Of a DNA stretch of 64,000 bases, positions 58,395 through 64,000 are shown in pieces. Position 1 is the stretch's first letter. Every line of letters starts with the position of its first letter. The notes below the pieces were generated by a model. That model had not been told where the DNA came from, searched no databases, and saw nothing but the letters and a program-made list of their open reading frames with translations. This stretch comes from Methylocystis echinoides (GTDB lineage Bacteria; Pseudomonadota; Alphaproteobacteria; Rhizobiales; Beijerinckiaceae), in NCBI RefSeq assembly GCF_027923385.1, contig NZ_BSEC01000001.1, forward strand, positions 3,880,001 through 3,944,000. Direction: 5' to 3'. The translations under genes and the position numbers were made by a program.

Positions 58395-59339
58395 TCAAAT
58401 GCCGGCGCCATGGTCGAAGAATTCGACATGCGCCTTCGCCTGCGTGATGTTGCTCCCGGGCGGCACGCTGTGGGTAAGCCAGACATTGCCGCCGATGGAA
58501 GAACCGCGACCGATGGTGATGCGTCCAAGCACAGTGGCGCCGGCGTAGATCACAACGTCATCCTCGATGATGGGGTGACGCGGCTTGCCCTTTTCGAGTC
58601 CGCCATTCTCTTCGACGTTGAAGCGTTTCGCGCCGAGCGTCACCGCCTGATAAAGACGGACGCCCTTGCCGATGATCGTGGTCTCGCCAATCACGACGCC
58701 GGTGCCGTGATCGATGAAGAAGCCTTCATCGATGGTTGCGCCGGGATGGATGTCGATGCCGGTCTCCGAATGCGCAATCTCCGCGATGATGCGCGCACTC
58801 ATCGGCGCCCCGAGGCGATAGAGCCGATGCGCGAGCCGATGTCGAATAAGCGCAACCACGCCCGGATAGCAGAAGATCACCTCGTCAATGCTCTTCGCGG
58901 CGGGATCGCCGAGATAGGCGGCGGTGACGTCGGTGTCGAGCAGCGCACGGACTTTCGGGAGGCCATGAACGAAGTCTTCCGCGATTTCCGTGGCGCGCAG
59001 CGCCACCGCCTCATCCGTCATGTCCGACGAAAACAGCTTCAGCTCGCGGCGGACCTGTTCCCGCAGTGTGAGGAAGACCCGGTCGAGCTGGCGCGCAAGA
59101 TGTTGATCCGGCGCCTGCAGCTGTTCCTCAGGCGGACCGAAATGGCGGGGATAGAGGATGGCCGCAAGGTCGATCAGAAGCTTTGCGATGACAGCGCGTG
59201 AAGGCAGTTCTGGCGGGAAAACACCATTTCCGTAGCGCCGCGCCTGGGCGGCTTTCCGCAACGCGGCAAGATCGGTGACAACCGTGTGAAAGCGTTTCGG
59301 TTCTGGCGCGCGGGTCTGTGTTTCAACCGTCTCGGCCAT
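58395..59339 (-). CDS. cysE: Serine O-acetyltransferase, EpsC-like
   Basis: A 314-residue protein with a helical N-terminal part ([21 protein letters not shown]...) and a left-handed beta-helix of hexapeptide repeats. [43 protein letters not shown] (about 181-226) is the SATase signature. It makes O-acetylserine from serine and acetyl-CoA and often binds CysK by its C terminus. The tail here ends [11 protein letters not shown] rather than a plain CysK-binding tail, though the final Ile is the residue expected to insert into CysK. First in its operon; an AT-rich upstream with a palindrome may bind a regulator. Confidence 0.93.
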   Translation of the reverse strand: MAETVETQTRAPEPKRFHTVVTDLAALRKAAQARRYGNGVFPPELPSRAVIAKLLIDLAAILYPRHFGPPEEQLQAPDQHLARQLDRVFLTLREQVRRELKLFSSDMTDEAVALRATEIAEDFVHGLPKVRALLDTDVTAAYLGDPAAKSIDEVIFCYPGVVALIRHRLAHRLYRLGAPMSARIIAEIAHSETGIDIHPGATIDEGFFIDHGTGVVIGETTIIGKGVRLYQAVTLGAKRFNVEENGGLEKGKPRHPIIEDDVVIYAGATVLGRITIGRGSSIGGNVWLTHSVPPGSNITQAKAHVEFFDHGAGI

Positions 59340-59669
59340 TGCTCGACTGTCCCTGTGGGTAATTAGAATATCTTATAGATAGATTAAGCAGAATAAATCA
59401 ACCACTATCTCGAGCGGATCGACGGGCGTCCGCGCAACTTCCTTGCAAATCAATCTGATAGGATATTTGGGCGCGGCGCCAAGCGAGGCCACGGCGCGGA
59501 AGAGAAACGCGGGCCCGCCGCGTCTCAGCCCAGAATGCGGATGCGAGACGCTGGAACGTATCGGCAGGAACGCAGACGCCGGAAACGCCAGAATATTTTC
59601 CCCGGCGCGCTGCGTGCTCTCCTTTTTTGGGGCAGAATGGCGTTCCCCAAGTCTCGACCGTTAGCAGCC
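59340..59669. other. Divergent intergenic region between cysE and feoA
   Basis: About 330 bases holding both promoters. A marked AT-rich stretch lies at 59360-59402, close to cysE, and a second AT-leaning patch (CTTGCAAATCAATCTGATAGG) near 59440-59462 is placed for feo. No gene seen, though feoA may extend 11 codons further upstream to 59637. Confidence 0.55.
59369..59381. promoter_or_regulatory. Perfect 13-bp palindrome upstream of cysE
   Basis: TATCT-TAT-AGATA lies about 30-42 bases before the cysE start in an unusually AT-rich stretch. It is a candidate operator for a sulfur- or iron-dependent regulator such as an Rrf2-type protein. The identity is inference. Confidence 0.4.
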
Positions 59670-59915
59670 ATGCGCGCCCCCTCCGAATCTCTCTCGCTCG
59701 ATCAGATCGAACCCGGTGAAAAGATCGTGTTGCGCGCGTTTCAGGGCGACCGCGAGCTTCAAAGCCGTCTCATGCTTCTTGGGCTCTTCGTCGGCGCCGC
59801 CGCCGATGTCGTCCAGACTCGAAAACGGGGACCGACACTTATCCGCGTCCGCAACACGCTTGTGGCGATCGGCTTCGAAGAAGCCAAGACAATTCTCGTG
59901 GACGTCTCCAGATGA
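59670..59915 (+). CDS. feoA: FeoA, ferrous iron transport accessory protein
   Basis: An 81-residue SH3-like protein starting at the Met before RAPSESLSLDQIEPGEK. A Met 11 codons upstream (59637) has the better ribosome site (GGGGCAGA) and is also possible. The typical FeoA line LSLDQIEPGEKIVLRAFQGDRELQSRLMLLGLFVGA is followed by a short C-terminal strand. It binds or stimulates FeoB. Its TGA overlaps the feoB ATG by four bases (ATGA). Confidence 0.93.
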   Translation: MRAPSESLSLDQIEPGEKIVLRAFQGDRELQSRLMLLGLFVGAAADVVQTRKRGPTLIRVRNTLVAIGFEEAKTILVDVSR

Positions 59916-61906
59916 CGAGCAACGAATCCGTATTGCGCATCGCGCTCGCCGGGCAGCCCAACGTCGGCAAATCGACGATCTTCAATGCGCTCACCGGCCT
60001 CAATCAGCACGTCGGCAACTGGCCCGGGAAGACCGTGGAGAGGAAAGAAGGCGCGATCCTCTTCCGGGGACGACGGATCGAAATTGTCGACCTGCCGGGC
60101 GCCTACGGCCTCACCGCAAGCTCGGAAGAAGAGCGGATCGCGCGTGATTACATCATCAAGAACAGACTCGACGGCGTTATCCTGATCGCAAACGCCGCAG
60201 CCATTGATCGCAATCTCTATCTCCTTGCCGAGTTGCTGGCCTTGCCGGTTCCCGTGACGCTTGGCCTCAACATGATGGACGTCGCCGCAGCGGAAGGCGT
60301 GGACATCATGCCGGTGGTGCTGGAAGCCAATCTTGGCCTGCCCGTCACGCCTGTCACGGCAGTCGCCGACGTGGGCGTTTCCGATTTGCTGTCCAGCGCG
60401 GTGGCGCAAGCGGATGACCGCGTCAACTCCCGCCCGGCGCGCCCCCAATTGAGCGCAGATCTCCAGCGCTGTGTGAACCGGATCAGGAAGCAGATCGACA
60501 AGCATACGCCCCGTCCATACGACGCCGAATGGGTCGCCCTCAAATTGCTGGAGGGAGATGCGGAAATCGTCGCGCTGGTTCGGGAATGGTTGCCCGAGCC
60601 AGACTGGCGGCAGGTTGAGGCGATTCTCGCGACAAAGGAAGATGCGGCGCTCGAAATCGTCGGCGGTCGCTATCTATGGGTAGACCGGCTGGTGAAATCC
60701 GCGGTTCGGCGCGCGCCCCGCGGCGCCGCGAGCCTGACGGAACGGATCGATTGGCTGGTGCTGCATCCAATCGCGGGAATGGCGATCCTCTTGCTGGTGC
60801 TGGGCCTGACCTTCACCCTGACATTCGTCGTCGCCTGGCCGCTTCAGCGGTTACTGGAAACACGCGTCATTCTGCCCCTGCGGGATTTGGCGGCGACGTC
60901 GCTTTCGAGCGCGCCGCCTGCTCTTTCGCATTTTATAGCGGACGCTGTTTTGGGCGGCGCGGGACTCGTGCTGACCTTCCTGCCGCTGCTCCTCGTCTTC
61001 TACGCCATCTTCGGCTTCCTTGAAGACACGGGCTATCTGGCGCGGATCGCCTATCTGACCGACCGCTTCATGCAACGGATCGGACTGCACGGGAAAAGCT
61101 TCCTGCCCTTCTGTATGGGGTTTGGCTGCAATGTGCCCGCCATCATGGGCGCGCGCGTGATTGAATCTCCGGCGGGGCGTCTGCTCACTATTCTCCTCGC
61201 GCCCCTCGTTCCCTGCAGCGCCCGCTTCGCGGTATTGGCTTTCCTCGCGCCGGTTTTTTTCGGCGCGAATGCGCTATGGGTCTCCATGGGCCTCGTGATG
61301 TTGAACATCGCCGTCCTTGCGGTCCTCGGCGCAATCCTCAGTCTGACGCTGTTTCGAAACGAAAGGGTTTCCTTCGTGATGGAGCTGCCCCTCTATCACG
61401 CGCCGAATCCGCGGACCATCGGCCTGTTCACCTGGGGCCATAGCTGGTCATTCCTGCGCCGCGCGAGCTCGATGATCCTCGCCGTCTCGACGGGCGTCTG
61501 GCTGCTGGCCTATTTTCCCCACGGCGCCCTCGAGACGAGCTGGCTTGCGCAACTCGGCCATATGCTGGAGCCTGTCGGCCGCCTGCTCGGACTCGACTGG
61601 CGCCTCACCGTTGCACTCATGACCAGCTTCGTCGCCAAGGAGAACGCCATCGCGACGCTCGGCGTCATCTATGGCGCCGAGGGCGGCTCGCTGGCCAGCG
61701 CGCTGGCGCATTCCGTGACGATCCCCGCCGGACTGTCCTTTCTCGTGACAACGATGCTGTTCATCCCCTGCGCGGCGACCGTCTCGGCAATACGGCAGGA
61801 AACCGCAAGCTGGACCTGGACCTTGTTCAGTGTGGGAATGCTGCTGCTCGTCGCCGTCATCGGCGGCGCGCTCGCCTATCATGCCGCCCTTTGGTTTCTC
61901 GCGTGA
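59912..61906 (+). CDS. feoB: FeoB, ferrous iron transporter with G domain
   Basis: A 664-residue protein. The G domain at the N terminus has G1 GQPNVGKS (14-21), G3 DLPG (60-63) and G4 NMMD (120-123). A GDI-like helical region and then about eight TM helices follow, with the gate motif CMGFGCNVPAIMGARV (about 403-418) and its conserved cysteines. It imports Fe2+. It is a little shorter than the 700-770 residues of Escherichia-type FeoB. Coupled to feoA by ATGA; feoC follows 7 bases later. Confidence 0.96.
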   Translation: MTSNESVLRIALAGQPNVGKSTIFNALTGLNQHVGNWPGKTVERKEGAILFRGRRIEIVDLPGAYGLTASSEEERIARDYIIKNRLDGVILIANAAAIDRNLYLLAELLALPVPVTLGLNMMDVAAAEGVDIMPVVLEANLGLPVTPVTAVADVGVSDLLSSAVAQADDRVNSRPARPQLSADLQRCVNRIRKQIDKHTPRPYDAEWVALKLLEGDAEIVALVREWLPEPDWRQVEAILATKEDAALEIVGGRYLWVDRLVKSAVRRAPRGAASLTERIDWLVLHPIAGMAILLLVLGLTFTLTFVVAWPLQRLLETRVILPLRDLAATSLSSAPPALSHFIADAVLGGAGLVLTFLPLLLVFYAIFGFLEDTGYLARIAYLTDRFMQRIGLHGKSFLPFCMGFGCNVPAIMGARVIESPAGRLLTILLAPLVPCSARFAVLAFLAPVFFGANALWVSMGLVMLNIAVLAVLGAILSLTLFRNERVSFVMELPLYHAPNPRTIGLFTWGHSWSFLRRASSMILAVSTGVWLLAYFPHGALETSWLAQLGHMLEPVGRLLGLDWRLTVALMTSFVAKENAIATLGVIYGAEGGSLASALAHSVTIPAGLSFLVTTMLFIPCAATVSAIRQETASWTWTLFSVGMLLLVAVIGGALAYHAALWFLA

Positions 61907-61913
61907 AACGAAG

Positions 61914-62216
61914 ATGCTCCACGCAATCCTCCAACTGACGGCAAAACGAGGCACGGTCACGTTCGAAGAGGTCGCGCGTGAACTCTCGATCAGCGCCGCG
62001 CTCGCAGAAAGCCTCTTCGTTGAACTCGAACGTCATGGCTATCTGAAATCCATCGCGCCTGCATGTGGCGTGTCTTGCGGCGGCTGCGGCGCATCGAAGA
62101 GCTGCGGCTTTCTCAAGGGGCTGCGCCTTTGGGCGTTTACCGAAAAAGGCGCGGCTGCGGCGCGGAGGCTGGCGGACGATCCTGGTCGCGCGCACGACCC
62201 TGAACTTGGCCTTTGA
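61914..62216 (+). CDS. feoC: FeoC-like winged-helix protein with Cys cluster
   Basis: A 100-residue protein with an N-terminal winged-helix segment (MLHAILQLTAKRGTVTFEEVARELSI, then LAESLFVELERHGYL). A four-Cys cluster sits in CGVSCGGCGASKSC (C51, C55, C58, C64), which in FeoC binds an Fe-S cluster and likely senses iron or oxygen. The C-terminal part is basic/acidic mixed. Seven bases after feoB, so it is the third gene of the feo operon. Assignment by position plus Cys motif. Confidence 0.8.
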   Translation: MLHAILQLTAKRGTVTFEEVARELSISAALAESLFVELERHGYLKSIAPACGVSCGGCGASKSCGFLKGLRLWAFTEKGAAAARRLADDPGRAHDPELGL

Positions 62217-62341
62217 CAACGAGCGGTTAGGTCTGTCCATCTAACGTAACGAACTGGACAATTCTCCGAGTCCGAGACATCCTATTCCAATAAATCTCGC
62301 CTTCGTCACCACAGCGCCGATTTTCCGGAAGGATGTTTCCC

Positions 62342-64000
62342 GTGCGAATTCTGCTCGTCGCGACCGCTTACAATGGCCTCTCCCAGCGCGCACATATCGA
62401 ACTGGTCGATCGGGGACATGAGGTTTCGATTACGCTTGCGCTTAGCGAAGCAGAAATCCGCAACGCCGTGTCACTATTTGAACCGGACCTCATCATCTGT
62501 CCCTTTCTGAAAGAAAAAATCCCGACCGACATTTTCCAGAAGATCCTCTGCATCATTCTCCACCCCGGAATCAAAGGCGATCGCGGCGCCTCCTCGCTCG
62601 ATTGGGCGATACTGAACGATGAGGTTGAATGGGGCGCCACCGCCCTGCAGGCGGACGAGGAAATGGATGCGGGCGACATCTGGGACAGCGTCGATTTCCC
62701 GATGCGCGCCGCCAGCAAGGCCAGCCTCTATCGACGCGAAGTCACGCGCGCCGCAATACAGGCCATGCTGAAGACAGTCGAGCGGGTGGAAAGCGGCTCC
62801 TTCCGGCCAGAGCCGCTGAATTACAACGATCCGACAGTCCGCGGGACCTTGCGTCCCTCGATGAAACAAAGCGACCGCGCCATTCGCTGGAAACAGGACA
62901 ATGTCGCAACAATCCTGAAAAAGATCCATGCCGGCGATAGCGCCCCCGGCGTCGTCGACCTGATCAACGGCGAGGAATATCATCTATTCGGCGCGCATGA
63001 GGAAGGCGTCTTGCGCGGCGCCATCCCAGGCGACATCATCGCAAAGCGACACGGCGCCATCTGCCGCGCCGCGATCGACGGCGCGGTCTGGATCTCGCAT
63101 CTGAAGAAGAAGAATGTCGCGCAGGAGCCCTTTCTGAAACGACTGATCTCCGGGAACAGGGCTCCGTTGGACTTTAAACTGCCGGCGACGATGGTTCTCG
63201 GCGACAAATGTTCCTCGACGCCGGAGGCCCCGATCGACTTGCTGCATCGAGACAGAGCCCCGACCTTCCGGGAGATATGGTACGAAGAAGGCGGCGGCGT
63301 CGGCTATCTGCACTTCGACTTTCACAACGGCGCCATGAGCACGGAGCAGTGCCGCCGCCTGCGCGAGGCCTATGTGTTGGCCCTGAAACGTCCAACAAGA
63401 GTCATCGTCCTGATGGGCGGCACGGATTTCTGGTCGAATGGCATTCACCTCAACATGATCGAGGCCGCGGACAGCCCGGCCGACGAGTCCTGGCGAAACA
63501 TCAACGCGATCGACGATGTTGTGCTCGAGATCATCACGACCTCGACACATCTCACCATCTCCGCCGTATGGGGCGGCGCAGGCGCGGGCGGCGCCATCAT
63601 GACACTTGCCGCGGATGAGATCTGGGCGCGCGAAGGCGCCGTCATGAACCCGCACTACAAGACGATGGGCCTGTATGGTTCGGAATATTGGACTTATCTG
63701 CTTCCCCGGCGCGTCGGCCCTGCCCGCGCACTGGAATTGACCGAACAGCCTCTGCCCATCGGCATGAAGAAGGCCCGTTCAATCAATATGATTGACGCCA
63801 TTCTTCCCGATGCGCACGAGGCGTTCACGGCACAGGTTCGTGAGAAGGCCGAGGCGCTGGCGGCGCGGCCAGATTTCAACATCCTGCTCGAAGGGAAGCG
63901 GGAACGCCGTGCGAGAGACGAGGCGATCAAACCTCTCGCGGCGTATCGCGCCGCCGAACTCGCCCGCATGCGCGCCAATTTCTATGGCAAGTTTTATGGC
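62342..64000 (+). CDS. hypX: HypX/HoxX, hydrogenase CO-ligand maturation enzyme (3' end cut by the window)
   Basis: Frame of 553 codons without a stop, from GTG behind GGAAGGA. Two domains: an N-terminal formyl-transferase-like part (HPGIKGDRGASSLDWAI, about 74-90) and a C-terminal enoyl-CoA-hydratase-like part (about 290-530, with SAVWGGAGAGGAIMTLAADEIWAREGA). HypX turns N10-formyl-THF into formyl-CoA and then CO, the carbonyl ligand of oxygen-tolerant [NiFe] hydrogenases under air. Full family members are near 560-600 residues, so little is missing. Directly after feoABC; hydrogenase genes are expected to the right of the window. Confidence 0.93.
   Translation, partial: MRILLVATAYNGLSQRAHIELVDRGHEVSITLALSEAEIRNAVSLFEPDLIICPFLKEKIPTDIFQKILCIILHPGIKGDRGASSLDWAILNDEVEWGATALQADEEMDAGDIWDSVDFPMRAASKASLYRREVTRAAIQAMLKTVERVESGSFRPEPLNYNDPTVRGTLRPSMKQSDRAIRWKQDNVATILKKIHAGDSAPGVVDLINGEEYHLFGAHEEGVLRGAIPGDIIAKRHGAICRAAIDGAVWISHLKKKNVAQEPFLKRLISGNRAPLDFKLPATMVLGDKCSSTPEAPIDLLHRDRAPTFREIWYEEGGGVGYLHFDFHNGAMSTEQCRRLREAYVLALKRPTRVIVLMGGTDFWSNGIHLNMIEAADSPADESWRNINAIDDVVLEIITTSTHLTISAVWGGAGAGGAIMTLAADEIWAREGAVMNPHYKTMGLYGSEYWTYLLPRRVGPARALELTEQPLPIGMKKARSINMIDAILPDAHEAFTAQVREKAEALAARPDFNILLEGKRERRARDEAIKPLAAYRAAELARMRANFYGKFYG

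Overview
The window reads as a stretch of chromosome from a GC-rich alphaproteobacterium, most likely in the order Hyphomicrobiales (Rhizobiales). Four things point there: the rplU-rpmA-acetyltransferase-obgE order, an F1-only atpHAGDC operon without the F0 genes, several L,D-transpeptidases, and a MlotiK1-like cyclic-nucleotide K+ channel. A methanotroph- or autotroph-like lifestyle (for example Methylocystaceae) is possible from the inorganic-carbon transporter and hydrogenase-maturation genes at the two ends. No methane monooxygenase, hydrogenase structural gene or RuBisCO lies inside the window, so that remains inference. I found no tRNA, rRNA, CRISPR array, transposase or prophage. Apart from small palindromic repeats the region looks like core chromosome.

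Layout. 0-3 kb: the tail of dabB and complete dabA, a DIC (CO2/bicarbonate) uptake system. 3-6.4 kb: small secreted and membrane proteins, an AT-richer stretch with a possible His-rich gene, and a metallophosphoesterase. 6.3-9.5 kb (minus): an envelope-glycan group of a glycosyltransferase, arabinose-5-phosphate isomerase (kdsD), a possible second glycosyltransferase and a CarS-like membrane protein. 9.8-16.7 kb: many small membrane or secreted proteins, an orphan amino-acid binding protein, an L,D-transpeptidase, a lipoprotein and an O-methyltransferase. 16.8-19.4 kb (minus): rplU-rpmA-GNAT-obgE. 19.5-24.8 kb: a DUF1254 lipoprotein, a Gly/Tyr-rich protein, a second L,D-transpeptidase, and the purine/methylthioadenosine salvage genes apt and mtnP. 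25.3-30.5 kb: atpHAGDC, interrupted by two palindromic repeats and closed by a strong terminator.

30.6-34.5 kb (minus): alaS followed by the K+ channel. 35.0-40.2 kb: a small membrane protein, then a translationally coupled pair of a two-domain SagB-like nitroreductase and an AAA+ ATPase, flanked by two unrecognised proteins. This is the least explained cluster in the window. 40.3-46.3 kb: small membrane proteins, a Gly-rich pair, a GNAT protein, a DUF4239 membrane protein and a third L,D-transpeptidase. 46.8-56.3 kb: a Tat-exported amidohydrolase, a DUF2092 pair, an AI-2E family transporter, a membrane-anchored alpha/beta hydrolase, an HD-domain protein, a DUF5765 membrane protein and an AhpD-like protein. 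56.3-59.3 kb (minus): a cysteine/sulfate operon, cysE-cysK-sulfate-binding protein. 59.6-64 kb (plus): feoA-feoB-feoC for ferrous iron uptake, then hypX/hoxX running off the end, which suggests a [NiFe]-hydrogenase locus just beyond the window.

How the parts fit: DabAB (carbon supply), ATP synthase F1, iron uptake and HypX would suit a hydrogen-oxidising or C1-metabolising cell. The envelope genes (three L,D-transpeptidases, KdsD, glycosyltransferases, several Gly-rich exported proteins) suggest heavy investment in the cell surface.
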